Of a stretch of 64,000 nucleotides of DNA, positions 49,546-59,216 are shown piece by piece (the first letter of the stretch is position 1; every line of letters begins with the position of its first letter). Source of the DNA: Helicobacter winghamensis ATCC BAA-430 (GTDB lineage Bacteria; Campylobacterota; Campylobacteria; Campylobacterales; Helicobacteraceae). Below the pieces are notes generated by a model. That model was given only the letters and a program-made list of their open reading frames with translations, was not told where the DNA came from and made no database searches. The DNA is taken from assembly GCF_028751035.1 (NCBI RefSeq), contig NZ_CP063533.1:1364001-1428000 (forward strand). Direction: 5' to 3'. The translations under genes were made by a program, and so were the position numbers.

Positions 49546-51674
49546 TTTTCTAATCTTGCTTTTGAAATTCTTAGTGCATTACTAACAACACTAAGCGAAC
49601 TTAATGCCATTGCTGCCCCCGCAAATGCAGGCTGTAAGGCAATCCCAAAAAAGGGATAAAACACGCCTGCTGCAATAGGAATCAACACAATATTATACAC
49701 ATAGGCGAAAAATAAATTCTCCTTAATGTTATGTAAAGTTACTTTTGCAAGATCAAAAACTTCCACAATCCCCCACAAATCGTCTTTTAAAAGCAATACA
49801 TCGCCAACTTCTTGCGCTAATTGAGTCGCATCAATAAAAGAGATTCCAAAACTTGCTTCCTTTAAGGCTAGCGCGTCATTAATCCCATCACCCACAAAGC
49901 ACACACTGCCCTTTTTAGCAAACTCTGCCACAATTTCCGCCTTTTGCACAGGCGCAATGGAAGTAAAATATTCTGTAATCCCAAGCTCTTTTGCAACTTT
50001 TTCTACACTTTGTGCGTTATCCCCGCTTAAAATCACAGGCACAATTCCTCGTTTTTTAAGCGCGTTAATCGTAGCTTGTGCATTTTCTTTAATGGAATCT
50101 TGTAAATAAAATAGGGCTAAAAGCTCATTTTCACTAGCTAACGCAATGGCATTTTCATTTTTTTGAATACCAACCTTAGTGCAAGATTCCACCCACTCTA
50201 ATTGCCCAAAATAATAAGATTTCCCTAAAATCTCCCCTTTAACGCCCTTTGCAATTGTGTATTCCTTGTTTTCTAACTCTAGCATTTTAGAATCCTTTGC
50301 AAACTCTAAAATCGCTTTTGCAATAGGATGGGGATTATTGTGTTGCAAAGTTTTTGCCACAGATTTAACAAAATCTTCGCCCTTTTTTGTGAAAATCCTA
50401 CATTCTTTTACCGTAATTTCACCCTTTGTCAGTGTGCCTGTTTTATCAAAGATAATCGTTTTAATTTGCTGTGCTTTTTCATAGATTTCTGGGCTTTTTA
50501 TTAAAATTTCTAAACTCTTAGCGCGCATACTAGCACATACAATAGCTAAAGGCGTAGCAAGCCCTAAAGCACAAGGACAAGAAACCACCAAAACACAAGC
50601 AGCAATAGAGAGTGCAAAAGCCAAACTCTCTCCTAATGCTATCCACATCATAAACGCAAGCAAACTAATTGCCACCACACTTGGTACAAATACACTTGCA
50701 ATCTTATCTGCAAGCTTTCCAATAGGGGGCTTTTGGCTTTGAGATAACTCTAGCAAATCTAGCATTTCATACACAAAAAATGCATTAGCGTCCTTAGTTG
50801 CTTGAATGGTAAGCTCCCCATTTAAAACCAAACTTCCCCCAACAACTTCCGCCCCACTCTCTACAAGCTTTGGCAACTCTTCTCCATTAATATGCGCGCT
50901 ACTCACTTCCGCCTTGCCACTAAGCACCACACCATCTAGAGGGATTTTCTCTCCACCTAACACCAAACACACATCGCCTTTTTGGATTCCATCTATTGCA
51001 ACCCATTTTGTGCTTTTTAAATTAGATTCCAGCTTTAATCTTGCTTGTGCAGGCAGCAAAGATGCGAGCATTGCCACACCATCGCTTGCCTTTTTTTTTG
51101 CGCTTGACTTTAAATACTCCCCCACAAGCACAAAACAAATCACCGCGCTACTACCTTCAAAATAAAACCCACTCTCTCCCAAAGCAAACAAATACAAAGA
51201 ATACGCATACGCTACACTTGTGCCAAGTGCAATTAGCATATTCATATCCGCTGATTTTGTTTTAAAAAAGCTCTTAGCTCCCACATAAAAAGGATACCCA
51301 CAATAAAATTGCACCACACTTGCCAAGACCAGCTGAACAACGCCGCTCCAAGCACTATGGAATCCCCCCATATGTAAAAGAAAAATCCCTAAAAAAAGCG
51401 GAACTGCGACAAACAAGCGTTGCTTTAACCCCTTGATATAAGCCACTTCTTGCGCCTTAGAATCATCTAAGCTTGCAGGAAATCCATAAGAAGTAATTAA
51501 ATCCATAATTTCTTTAGAAGAAATTTTTGTATTCTCATAAGCAATTTTCGCGCGCCCGCTAATTGCATTAATTTTAATATTTGTAATGGCTGGAATCTTT
51601 TGTAGATTTTTTTCAATCGCAGAAGAACACGCGCTGCAATGCATCCCGTTAATATTTAATTTCACAATCTCCAT
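49533..51674 (-). CDS. copA: Copper-translocating P1B-type ATPase
   Basis: A 713-residue inner-membrane copper exporter. One N-terminal heavy-metal domain has LNINGMHCSACSSAIEK (Cys residues about 15 and 18). Eight helices include the metal-site CPC in VVSCPCALGLATPLA, phosphorylation site DKTGTLTKGE, the HP locus NNPHPIAKAI and the hinge GDGINDALALKEASFG. It exports Cu(I) from the cytosol. AGGAATAAAAAATG gives its start. A 9-base A run inside the gene (51091-51099) does not disrupt the frame. Confidence 0.96.
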   Translation of the reverse strand: MEIVKLNINGMHCSACSSAIEKNLQKIPAITNIKINAISGRAKIAYENTKISSKEIMDLITSYGFPASLDDSKAQEVAYIKGLKQRLFVAVPLFLGIFLLHMGGFHSAWSGVVQLVLASVVQFYCGYPFYVGAKSFFKTKSADMNMLIALGTSVAYAYSLYLFALGESGFYFEGSSAVICFVLVGEYLKSSAKKKASDGVAMLASLLPAQARLKLESNLKSTKWVAIDGIQKGDVCLVLGGEKIPLDGVVLSGKAEVSSAHINGEELPKLVESGAEVVGGSLVLNGELTIQATKDANAFFVYEMLDLLELSQSQKPPIGKLADKIASVFVPSVVAISLLAFMMWIALGESLAFALSIAACVLVVSCPCALGLATPLAIVCASMRAKSLEILIKSPEIYEKAQQIKTIIFDKTGTLTKGEITVKECRIFTKKGEDFVKSVAKTLQHNNPHPIAKAILEFAKDSKMLELENKEYTIAKGVKGEILGKSYYFGQLEWVESCTKVGIQKNENAIALASENELLALFYLQDSIKENAQATINALKKRGIVPVILSGDNAQSVEKVAKELGITEYFTSIAPVQKAEIVAEFAKKGSVCFVGDGINDALALKEASFGISFIDATQLAQEVGDVLLLKDDLWGIVEVFDLAKVTLHNIKENLFFAYVYNIVLIPIAAGVFYPFFGIALQPAFAGAAMALSSLSVVSNALRISKARLEKCEK

Positions 51675-51722
51675 TTTTTATTCCTAAAAAATCTATTTAA
51701 TCAGTTTTAAACTATAAAGCTT

Positions 51723-51728
51723 TATAAT
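51723..51728 (+). promoter_or_regulatory. -10 element of nrdB
   Basis: A perfect TATAAT 52 bases before the nrdB ATG in the divergent gap with copA. Confidence 0.55.
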
Positions 51729-51779
51729 ACTGCTCTTAAAATTTTATCAATTATTTCATTTTTTTTGCAAGGCGTGACA

Positions 51780-52805
51780 ATGATTCATCGTAAAAAAATC
51801 TATAATCCAAACTCCAAAGAAAGCGTTAATGAACGCCGTATTTTTGGGGGAAATCCCACAAGTATTTTTGAGCTTAACAAGATTAAATACCAGTGGGCTT
51901 ATAATCTTTGGAAAGTAATGCTTGCAAATTCCTGGTTTCCAGAAGAAGTCAATATGACGCAAGACAAACGCGATTACTCTGATGGCTTAACGCCAGAAGA
52001 AAAAATTGGTTATGACAGAGCTTTAGCGCAACTAATCTTTATGGATTCCTTGCAAACGAACAATCTTATTGATAATGTTAATCCCTATATCACAAGCCCA
52101 GAAATTAACTTAATCTTAGTGCGTCAAGCTTTTGAAGAGGCTTTGCACTCCCAAAGTTATGCGGTAATGGTAGAATCTATTTCTGCAAACACTGATGAAA
52201 TTTATGAAATGTGGCGCACAGATATTCAACTAAAAAGCAAAAATGATTATATTGCAAATGTTTATGAGGAGCTTTCTGTTAATCCTACAGAATCTATACT
52301 TCTAAAAGCGATGTTTGCTAACCAAATCTTAGAAGGGATTTATTTTTATAGCGGATTTGCCTTTTTCTACACACTTGCAAGAAGTGGTAAAATGCTAGGA
52401 AGTGCTCAAATGATTCGCTTTATACAACGCGATGAAGTAACACATTTATTGCTTTTTCAAAATATGATTAATTCCCTTAGAAAAGAAATGCCTCATCTTT
52501 TTACCAAAGACTTAATTGAAGAAGTGCTAGAAATGTTTAGAGAAGCGGTACGCGTAGAATCCACCTGGGGGGAATATATTACACAAGGGCAAATTTTAGG
52601 ACTTACTAGTGAAATTATCCACGAATATATCCGTTATCTTGCAGATAATCGCCTAACACGTGTTGGCTTACCGGCACTTTACAACGCAAGACATCCAATT
52701 AAATGGGTGGATTCTTTTAGCTCCTTTAATGAGCAAAAAACAAATTTCTTTGAAGGAAATGTTACAAATTACGCAAAAGGGAGTATTAATTTTGATGATT
52801 TCTAA
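51780..52805 (+). CDS. nrdB: Class Ia ribonucleotide reductase small subunit
   Basis: A 341-residue cytosolic di-iron protein that supplies the tyrosyl radical to NrdA for deoxynucleotide synthesis. Iron ligands are visible in [19 protein letters not shown] (E-x-x-H) and [16 protein letters not shown] (D-E-x-x-H). I use the ATG at 51780 ([11 protein letters not shown]), preceded by AAGGCG; a TTG 15 bases earlier is unlikely. Its last codons overlap the next gene, and pcm follows, as in H. pylori where pcm neighbours nrdB. Confidence 0.95.
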   Translation: MIHRKKIYNPNSKESVNERRIFGGNPTSIFELNKIKYQWAYNLWKVMLANSWFPEEVNMTQDKRDYSDGLTPEEKIGYDRALAQLIFMDSLQTNNLIDNVNPYITSPEINLILVRQAFEEALHSQSYAVMVESISANTDEIYEMWRTDIQLKSKNDYIANVYEELSVNPTESILLKAMFANQILEGIYFYSGFAFFYTLARSGKMLGSAQMIRFIQRDEVTHLLLFQNMINSLRKEMPHLFTKDLIEEVLEMFREAVRVESTWGEYITQGQILGLTSEIIHEYIRYLADNRLTRVGLPALYNARHPIKWVDSFSSFNEQKTNFFEGNVTNYAKGSINFDDF

Positions 52806-53520
52806 AACGCTTTATTCTTTACAAGTTAAAACTAAGCAAAATTTCTTAGAAAATTTAGAGCATTTGCGCAATCTTATTATCCAGTGCAAAAGCGATTCCA
52901 TTATTGTAGCACCAGAAGTGTGCTTGACAAATTTTTGCTATCAAAGAATGGATGAAGCCAGTGAGTTTGCAAAAGAAGCTACAGAAACACTACTTACACT
53001 CTCAAGCGATCGCACAATTATTGTTACAATGATTGAAAAATATCGCAATGGTTTCTATAACAATTTAAAGGTTTTTCACAAAGGTGAATTACTCCACAAG
53101 CAAAGCAAGCACAAGCTTTTTCCGCTAGGCAATGAACATTTGCATTTTCAAAGTGGCGATATTGCCGAGATTGCACCTTTTAAGATTGATAGCTTAACTT
53201 GCGGTGCGATTAATTGCTTTGAATTGCGATTTATTGAGCTTTGGCAAAGGCTAAAGAGTTGTGATTTAATCTTTGTTCCAGCACAATGGGGGAAAGAGCG
53301 CAAAGACAACTTTGAAACTCTAACAAAAGCCTTGGCAATCACCACACAAAGCTTTGTTATCGCAAGTAGTGGCGCAAATGATACTTGCGCTAAAGGAAGT
53401 GGAATTATCACACCTTTTGGCACTGCAATAGTAGATGATAGCAAAGAAATCATTAGTCTAGAAGCTGATTTTAACGCCATTGCACAAGTGCGCAAATATA
53501 TTAATATTGGATTAAACTAA
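52795..53520 (+). CDS. Carbon-nitrogen hydrolase (nitrilase superfamily)
   Basis: A 241-residue nitrilase-fold amidase. The Glu-Lys-Cys triad is visible: Glu41 in [11 protein letters not shown], Lys105 in [10 protein letters not shown], Cys141 in [11 protein letters not shown]. It probably deaminates a small amide such as an omega-amide or a carbamoyl compound; the substrate is unknown. The ATG at 52795 overlaps the nrdB end by 11 bases, so translation is coupled, and pcm starts 2 bases after the stop. Cytosolic, no signal peptide. Confidence 0.87.
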   Translation: MISKTLYSLQVKTKQNFLENLEHLRNLIIQCKSDSIIVAPEVCLTNFCYQRMDEASEFAKEATETLLTLSSDRTIIVTMIEKYRNGFYNNLKVFHKGELLHKQSKHKLFPLGNEHLHFQSGDIAEIAPFKIDSLTCGAINCFELRFIELWQRLKSCDLIFVPAQWGKERKDNFETLTKALAITTQSFVIASSGANDTCAKGSGIITPFGTAIVDDSKEIISLEADFNAIAQVRKYINIGLN

Positions 53521-53522
53521 AG

Positions 53523-54158
53523 GTGCAAGCGTTAAAAACTGCAAATATGGTGCTTGAGATTTCTAAGCACTTTCCACTTAGCCCACCAACTGAAAAGGCA
53601 TTTTTAAGTATCAATAGAGAGCTTTTTGTCCCTAATGGCTTTAAACACTTAGCATACACTCTTGACGCACTTCCTATGGGAGCAAGCCAATGGATTAGCT
53701 CCCCCTTAACCGTAGCAAAAATGACAGAATATTTACAATGTCAAGGTGCAGATTCTGTGTTAGAACTTGGCTGTGGAAGCGGTTATCAAGCAGCAATTTT
53801 AAGCAAACTTATACGCCGTGTTTTTAGCATTGAACGCATTGAAAAACTCTGGCTTGAAGCAAGAGATCGCATTAAGCTTTGTAATATCTACAATATCAAT
53901 ACAAAGCTTGATGATGGACAAAATGGTTGGACTACCTTTGCGCCTTATGATAGAATTCTATTTTCTGCTTCCACAAAAGAAATTCCGCAAAATCTTATTG
54001 CACAACTCAATGAAGGCGGAATTCTCGTTGCTCCAATACTCACAAATAATAAACAAATCATTACACGCTTTAAAAAACAAAATGGAATCTTAACGCAAAA
54101 AGAAGAACTTGAAAGCTGTGTGTTTGTGCCTGTTTTAAATGGGTTAGAAAAAACTTAA
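53523..54158 (+). CDS. pcm: Protein-L-isoaspartate O-methyltransferase
   Basis: A 211-residue SAM-dependent repair enzyme that methylates isoaspartyl residues in damaged proteins. The SAM motif is VLELGCGSGYQAAILSKL (about residues 80-97); the N-terminal SPLTVAKMTEYLQ is the usual family block. The start is GTG at 53523 with AAAGG just upstream, two bases after the preceding stop. Cytosolic. Confidence 0.93.
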   Translation: MQALKTANMVLEISKHFPLSPPTEKAFLSINRELFVPNGFKHLAYTLDALPMGASQWISSPLTVAKMTEYLQCQGADSVLELGCGSGYQAAILSKLIRRVFSIERIEKLWLEARDRIKLCNIYNINTKLDDGQNGWTTFAPYDRILFSASTKEIPQNLIAQLNEGGILVAPILTNNKQIITRFKKQNGILTQKEELESCVFVPVLNGLEKT

Positions 54159-54178
54159 GATTTATAAAGAATTTGAAA

Positions 54179-54245
54179 CCTTCCATATAAGAAAGTGTCT
54201 TAAAAAGGGGGATAAACAGAAAAACTCTATTCTTAATATGGAAGG
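54179..54245. other. Long inverted repeat between pcm and cdsA
   Basis: CCTTCCATATAAGAA (54179-54193) is complementary to TTCTTAATATGGAAGG (54230-54245) with a single bulged A and a 36-base loop containing AAAAAGGGGGAT. There is no T-run after it on either strand. On the minus strand a TATAAT box lies at 54255-54260, just upstream, so a small minus-strand RNA is possible. It could also be a pcm transcript-end structure. Confidence 0.55.
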
Positions 54246-54373
54246 AGATTGCAATTATAACAAAACATAAACTAAAATTACTATAAAAATAAATTTTTGT
54301 TATTTAAATTGAATTCTAATTTCATAACTTTTAATTTTTGGCGTTTAAAAACAAGCTTTAAAGCAATCTTGGC

Positions 54374-54379
54374 TATAAT
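54374..54379 (+). promoter_or_regulatory. Extended -10 promoter of cdsA-dxr
   Basis: TTGGCTATAATC gives a perfect TATAAT, 33 bases before the cdsA ATG. Confidence 0.6.
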
Positions 54380-54406
54380 CAAATAACAATTCTTTTTAGG
54401 AAAACT

Positions 54407-55210
54407 ATGCTAAATAATATCAAAGTTTTAGAACCTAGACGCATTTACACAGCCCTTATTATGCTTATCGCCATTGTAATAATTGTGATTTTTCATAGCC
54501 CTATTTTACTATGGAGCGTGCTTGGTGTAGCATTTTTAATTGGATTTTATGAAAGTTGCAAGCTCTACAACGCTTCTAAAGATTCTTCGCAATCAAACAC
54601 TCCTAAGCTCATATTTTGGGTATTAGCAATTTTAGTTTGGGTAAGTGTTTATCTCTATGAATCTCCTATAGGCACATTTGTAGCTCTTGTTATCTTAGGT
54701 GCATACCAAAGTTACACAAAGCGCGGAAACTTAGAGAAAATGATGCCCTTTATCTACCCTACAATCCCCTTTATTTTTTTATATTTACTCTATCTTGAAT
54801 ACTCCATTAACGCTATCATTTGGCTACTTTTTACCATTGGATTAACTGATAGTTTTGCCTATATCGGTGGCAAAATGATAGGTGGAAAACTCTTTGCAAA
54901 CAGCGCGTTTTGCCCCACTTCGCCAAACAAAACTAAAGAAGGGGTGCTTGTTGGCGTAAGCGTTGCAACCATTGTTGGCACGCTTATAGGACTTGGAGTT
55001 TGTGGCTTTTTTACTGCATTTATCCTAACTCTTCTTACAAGCTTTGCTAGCGTGTTTGGCGACTTGTATGAGAGTTTTTTAAAACGCCAAGCGGGAGTAA
55101 AAGACAGTGGAACTCTCTTTCCCGGGCATGGTGGAATCCTAGATCGCTTAGATGGATATTTCTTTGGCGGAATCATTCTTTACGCGCTTTTAGGGTTAGT
55201 TAAACTATGA
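54407..55210 (+). CDS. cdsA: Phosphatidate cytidylyltransferase
   Basis: A 267-residue integral membrane enzyme (about eight helices) that makes CDP-diacylglycerol from phosphatidate and CTP, the branch point of phospholipid synthesis. The C-terminal signature is clear: SVFGDLYESFLKRQAGVKDS and LFPGHGGILDRLDG. ATG follows TTTTAGGAAAAC. Its stop overlaps the dxr start as ATGA, as in H. pylori where the two are adjacent. Confidence 0.95.
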   Translation: MLNNIKVLEPRRIYTALIMLIAIVIIVIFHSPILLWSVLGVAFLIGFYESCKLYNASKDSSQSNTPKLIFWVLAILVWVSVYLYESPIGTFVALVILGAYQSYTKRGNLEKMMPFIYPTIPFIFLYLLYLEYSINAIIWLLFTIGLTDSFAYIGGKMIGGKLFANSAFCPTSPNKTKEGVLVGVSVATIVGTLIGLGVCGFFTAFILTLLTSFASVFGDLYESFLKRQAGVKDSGTLFPGHGGILDRLDGYFFGGIILYALLGLVKL

Positions 55211-56331
55211 TTATTCTAGGTTCTAGTGGCTCTATTGGCGTTAATGCTCTTGCTATTGCCGCACGCTACAAGCTCCCTATTGAAGTGCTAGGCGTTGGCA
55301 AAAATATCGCCTTGCTTAATGCGCAAATTTTACAATTCCACCCAAAGTCTGTAATCATTGCTGATGAAAATGATAAACACCTTATCACACCTGCATTTAA
55401 AGGCAAGATTTATAGCGGAGAAAATGGAATCTTACAAGCAATCCTAGAAGCGGAATCTAAGCTCGTAATTAACGCACTTGTGGGATTTATCGGACTTGCA
55501 CCAACGCTTTGTGCAATCTCTTGTCAAAAAAAGGTCGCTCTCGCAAACAAAGAAAGCCTTGTTGTAGCCGGTGATTGCGTAAATAAAGAATATATTATCC
55601 CCATTGATAGTGAGCATTTTAGCCTAAGTTATCTCTTGCACTTTAGCAAATCACCCCGCCCATTCAAGAATCTCTACATTACTGCAAGTGGTGGTGCATT
55701 CCGCGACACTCCCCTAAAAGAGATTCCACAGCAAAACGCCACAAACGCGCTCAAACACCCAAACTGGAAAATGGGACGAAAAATCACTATTGATTCTGCC
55801 ACAATGGTCAATAAACTCTTTGAAATTCTAGAAGCCTATTGGCTTTTTGGTTCAAAAAACCTTAATGCTTTCATAGAAAGAAACTCTCATATACACGCGC
55901 TTGTAGAGTTTTGGGATGGAAGTGTTGTAGCGCATTTTGCAAATGCAAATATGCAACTCCCTATTGCCTATGCGATTTGCTTTGGACTAGGCTTAGATGA
56001 AGCATTTTTGCAAGATTTCAAAAGTGATTCTATCATTGAACGCTTGCATTTTCAAAATATTAATTATAGTTTAAAAGACATTGATAAAGCACGCTATCCG
56101 CTATGGGGGCTCAAAGATACTCTCTTGGAAACCCCAAAATTAGGGCTTGTTCTAAATGCGGCAAATGAAGTGGCTGTGGAAGCGTTTTTACAAGATTCCA
56201 TTGTTTTTGGCAAGATTGCAGAGATTATCCAAAACGCATTAGAAAAGTTTAAGAATCCTAATTTTAACGACTTAGAAAATATTAAAGCTTTAGATTTAGA
56301 GGTAAGAAATTACACAAAAGCTCTATTATAA
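55207..56331 (+). CDS. dxr: 1-deoxy-D-xylulose 5-phosphate reductoisomerase
   Basis: A 374-residue NADPH enzyme of the MEP isoprenoid pathway. The N-terminal nucleotide-binding turn is MIILGSSGSIGVNALAIA, the linker KKVALANKESLVVAGD, and the metal and substrate part IIPIDSEHFSLSY and ITASGGAFRDTPLKEIP, followed by HPNWKMGRKITIDSATMVNK. The length is slightly below E. coli Dxr. Cytosolic, co-translated with cdsA. Confidence 0.96.
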   Translation: MIILGSSGSIGVNALAIAARYKLPIEVLGVGKNIALLNAQILQFHPKSVIIADENDKHLITPAFKGKIYSGENGILQAILEAESKLVINALVGFIGLAPTLCAISCQKKVALANKESLVVAGDCVNKEYIIPIDSEHFSLSYLLHFSKSPRPFKNLYITASGGAFRDTPLKEIPQQNATNALKHPNWKMGRKITIDSATMVNKLFEILEAYWLFGSKNLNAFIERNSHIHALVEFWDGSVVAHFANANMQLPIAYAICFGLGLDEAFLQDFKSDSIIERLHFQNINYSLKDIDKARYPLWGLKDTLLETPKLGLVLNAANEVAVEAFLQDSIVFGKIAEIIQNALEKFKNPNFNDLENIKALDLEVRNYTKALL

Positions 56332-56431
56332 ACGAGCTTAGAAGCCTTTTTGGATTTCACATTATTACACTGATTATTTATTGATTTACATTTTTTTGAA
56401 ATAATACGCACAAAAATTTAAGGAGTATTTT

Positions 56432-57850
56432 ATGAAAATTAAAACCTTGCTACTTAGTGCGCTTGTTGTAAGCAATGTTTTCGCCTTTGAAGTGAGCGAA
56501 TTACCAAGCGTAACAAATCGCCAAACCCCTGATGTTTCACAAACCAAAGTGTATTCTTTTTATGATTCCATAAAAGAAGCCAAAAATGCTGTTGTAAATA
56601 TCTCCACACAAAAAAAAGTCAAAGCACCAAATCTCCAAAATCACCCCTTTTTTAACGATCCTTTCTTTAGGCAATTTTTTGGAGATTCCTTTGGGGCAAT
56701 AATTCCAAAAGATAGAGTGGAGAGAAGCCTTGGGAGTGGTGTTATCATCTCAAAAGATGGCTATATTGTAACAAACAATCATGTAATTGATGGAGCAGAT
56801 AAAATCCTTGTCGCACTCCCAGAATCCAACAAGGAATTCGAAGCAAAGGTTATCGGCAAAGACGCAAAAAGTGATTTAGCAATCATTAAAATCAATGCAA
56901 AGGACTTGCCATTTTTGAAGTTTGCCTCCAGCAATGATTTGCAAGTGGGCGATGTAGTCTTTGCAATAGGCAATCCCTTTGGCGTAGGTGAGAGTGTAAC
57001 ACAAGGAATCATCTCTGCACTTAATAAAAGTGGAATTGGGATTAATGATTATGAAAACTTTATCCAAACTGATGCTTCTATAAACCCAGGAAATAGTGGT
57101 GGTGCGCTTGTAGATAGTCGTGGGGGGCTAATTGGAATTAACACTGCTATTCTCTCACGCACAGGAGGCAATCACGGAATCGGATTTGCAATTCCTTCTG
57201 AAATGGTAAAAAAAATCGCTAAAGCACTCATTGAGGATGGTGTAATTGAACGCGGGTATTTGGGCGTTAGCATTCAAGATATTAATGAAGATTTAAAAGA
57301 TGTGTATAAAAACCAAAAGGGAGCAGTTGTTATCTCTATTGAAGAAAACTCACCAGCGCAAAAAGGTGGCTTACAAATTTGGGATTTAATCATCAAGGTA
57401 AATGGCATTAATGTAAAAAGTGCAGCGGAGTTAAAAAATATCATTGGCACACTTAATCCTAATTCTAAAGTTACACTAACACTTTTGCGCGATAAAAGCG
57501 AAAAGACACTCACCCTAACACTTGCTAAAGCAAAAGATGAAACAAATCAAAAAGCCAACGATAGCACAAAAGGTGGAATCCCTGGGCTTGAAATACAGCC
57601 ACTAAGCCAAGAAGCAAAAAATCAATTTGGAATTTCAAATAATCTTGAAGGCGTGCTTGTTAGTCGTGTAAAACAAGGTTCAAGAGCCGATGAACTCGGC
57701 TTTAATAGTGGAGATATTATCACACAAATTGAAAGTTATCGTATCACAAATCTTAAAGAATTTAATCAAGCAATGCAACGCTACAAAGGACAAACCAAGC
57801 GAATGCTTATAAATCGGAATGGAAGAATCTTTAGCATTGTAGCAAAATAA
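56432..57850 (+). CDS. htrA: Periplasmic serine protease HtrA/DegP
   Basis: A 472-residue protease-chaperone. The signal peptide is residues 1-18 (KIKTLLLSALVVSNVFA). The trypsin-like domain has its triad in TNNHVIDGADK (His), KSDLAIIKINA (Asp) and NPGNSGGALVDS (Ser, about residue 218). Two PDZ domains follow (about residues 265-360 and 385-468, RGYLGVSIQDI and LEGVLVSRVKQGS). In H. pylori and Campylobacter the homologue is secreted and cleaves E-cadherin; this is known for the family, not shown here. AAGGAG precedes the ATG. Confidence 0.96.
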   Translation: MKIKTLLLSALVVSNVFAFEVSELPSVTNRQTPDVSQTKVYSFYDSIKEAKNAVVNISTQKKVKAPNLQNHPFFNDPFFRQFFGDSFGAIIPKDRVERSLGSGVIISKDGYIVTNNHVIDGADKILVALPESNKEFEAKVIGKDAKSDLAIIKINAKDLPFLKFASSNDLQVGDVVFAIGNPFGVGESVTQGIISALNKSGIGINDYENFIQTDASINPGNSGGALVDSRGGLIGINTAILSRTGGNHGIGFAIPSEMVKKIAKALIEDGVIERGYLGVSIQDINEDLKDVYKNQKGAVVISIEENSPAQKGGLQIWDLIIKVNGINVKSAAELKNIIGTLNPNSKVTLTLLRDKSEKTLTLTLAKAKDETNQKANDSTKGGIPGLEIQPLSQEAKNQFGISNNLEGVLVSRVKQGSRADELGFNSGDIITQIESYRITNLKEFNQAMQRYKGQTKRMLINRNGRIFSIVAK

Positions 57851-57866
57851 AGGTGCAAAGGCTTTT

Positions 57867-58337
57867 TTAAGCCCCTAGCTCCTTTAACTTCTCTTTAATT
57901 GCTTCAATGTGCCCATTAATTTTGACATTTTTCCAAAAAAACGCTATCTTGCCTTCAGGGTTAATGATAAAAGTGGAGCGAATCACACCTTCATATTCCT
58001 TACCATAGAGCTTTTTAAGACCCCAAGCACCATAACTTTTTAGCACCACTTTTTGATTATCACTAAGCAGAGTAAAATTTAATCTTTCTTTTTCAATAAA
58101 ACTTTGGTGTGACTTTACACTATCTGGGCTAACTCCTAAAACTACGGCATTTAGCTTGTTAAAACTTTGTATAGAATCCCTAAAATCACAAGCTTCTGTG
58201 GTGCAACCTGGCGTTTTATCCTTAGGATAAAAATACAACACAACAAAACTTCCGCGAAAATCACGCAATGAAATCTCGGCGTTATCTTGGTTTGGAAGGC
58301 TAAATAGCGGGGCTTCTTCATTAATTTTTAATTCCAT
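57867..58337 (-). CDS. bcp: Peroxiredoxin Bcp (thiol peroxidase)
   Basis: A 156-residue cytosolic AhpC/TSA-family peroxidase. The peroxidatic cysteine is in YFYPKDKTPGCTTEACDFRD (Cys about residue 45, resolving Cys about 50). The N-terminus KINEEAPLFSLPNQDNAEIS is typical. It reduces organic peroxides with thioredoxin, a possible link to the Trx2 at 30614. The gene is convergent with htrA and follows folB by two bases. Confidence 0.95.
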   Translation of the reverse strand: MELKINEEAPLFSLPNQDNAEISLRDFRGSFVVLYFYPKDKTPGCTTEACDFRDSIQSFNKLNAVVLGVSPDSVKSHQSFIEKERLNFTLLSDNQKVVLKSYGAWGLKKLYGKEYEGVIRSTFIINPEGKIAFFWKNVKINGHIEAIKEKLKELGA

Positions 58338-58339
58338 AA

Positions 58340-58657
58340 TTACTCCTTATAATAACTTGTAATTGAAACTTTGCAATCGCTAAAAATTTCAAGCTTGGTA
58401 ATTTTAATCCAAAATTCCTTGATTTGTGGAAACTCTTTAGGAAGCGTGCTTAAAAAATATTTATGTGCTTCTTCTAATAACCCAAACTCTCTTGCAAACG
58501 CGATTACAATATGTTCCCTTAACAAACAATAGTCCAAATACTCACCCTCTATCAAAAATTCCGCATTGACACGAATTTTTTGTTTCTTTTCTCGCTCAAA
58601 CGGCAAGATTCCAATAATACATTCTAATTCTAAATCTTCTAATGCTATTTTCCACAC
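58340..58657 (-). CDS. folB: Dihydroneopterin aldolase-like protein (FolB family)
   Basis: A 105-residue FolB-fold protein of folate synthesis. WKIALEDLELECIIGILPFEREKKQKIRV is the family block, where the N-terminal L-E-x-x-x-x-I-G-x-x-x-x-E pattern fits. The second half is shorter and more divergent than in E. coli FolB, so the function is likely but not certain. The start is GTG at 58657 with TTAGGAG upstream. Confidence 0.8.
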   Translation of the reverse strand: MWKIALEDLELECIIGILPFEREKKQKIRVNAEFLIEGEYLDYCLLREHIVIAFAREFGLLEEAHKYFLSTLPKEFPQIKEFWIKITKLEIFSDCKVSITSYYKE

Positions 58658-58665
58658 ACTTTCTC

Positions 58666-59214
58666 CTAAAATTTTGTAAAAATCTCTGCAAATCCAGCAT
58701 TTAGCGCACGCTCAAACCCTTTAATGATTTGAATAAATCCCCCACTCTCCACTAACTCCACCTTCTCTATAAAAACACTCCCTTTGCTAGATTCTATAAA
58801 AAAGCGTATAAACACACTCTCCCTTTGCGTATCAAAGTAGCAATCTAGCACATTAATTTTTATATGTTCTTTACTATCTTGGCTTACTTGGGAGTTTAAG
58901 ATTCCATAGTTTCCGGCAATCTTTAGCGCAAGTGAATTTACCATTACAGAAAAAGGCTCAATCCACGCATTTTTGGAAAAATACGCAATACTATTTGCAT
59001 TATTTTTATAAGCGATTTTTTTGCTAGCAATTTTTGACGCAACACTAATCTCCCACACAAGCGTGCGCGGCTTGGAATCTTTTTTAGATTCCAACTTGAC
59101 ACCATTTAAGGCTTCAATCTCATAATATTGTATCTGTGGCATTTTCCCAAAACAGCCACTAAAAACTAAAATAAAGCTAGCAATCCACGCAATTTGCATC
59201 AAACCCCTAAACAT
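58666..59214 (-). CDS. ABC-type transport auxiliary lipoprotein (MlaD-associated, PqiC-like)
   Basis: A 182-residue lipoprotein with a lipobox in WIASFILVFSGCFGKMPQIQ (Cys about residue 21) followed by YYEIEAL. Proteins of this type (ABC-type transport auxiliary lipoprotein family) sit at the outer membrane or periplasm with MCE transporters. It follows the MCE gene by two bases and precedes folB. The C-terminal pattern FIQIIKGFERALNAGFAEIF fits the family. I cannot name a specific partner. Confidence 0.78.
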   Translation of the reverse strand: MFRGLMQIAWIASFILVFSGCFGKMPQIQYYEIEALNGVKLESKKDSKPRTLVWEISVASKIASKKIAYKNNANSIAYFSKNAWIEPFSVMVNSLALKIAGNYGILNSQVSQDSKEHIKINVLDCYFDTQRESVFIRFFIESSKGSVFIEKVELVESGGFIQIIKGFERALNAGFAEIFTKF

Positions 59215-59216
59215 TT

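Noticed and set aside
51091-51099. Nine-base T/A run in copA as a phase-variation tract
   Set aside because: The copA frame is intact across it and A/T runs of this length are common in this genome; there is no sign of switching.
54179-54245. Inverted repeat as an insertion sequence or MITE
   Set aside because: There is no transposase, no target duplication was seen, and no second copy occurs in the window.
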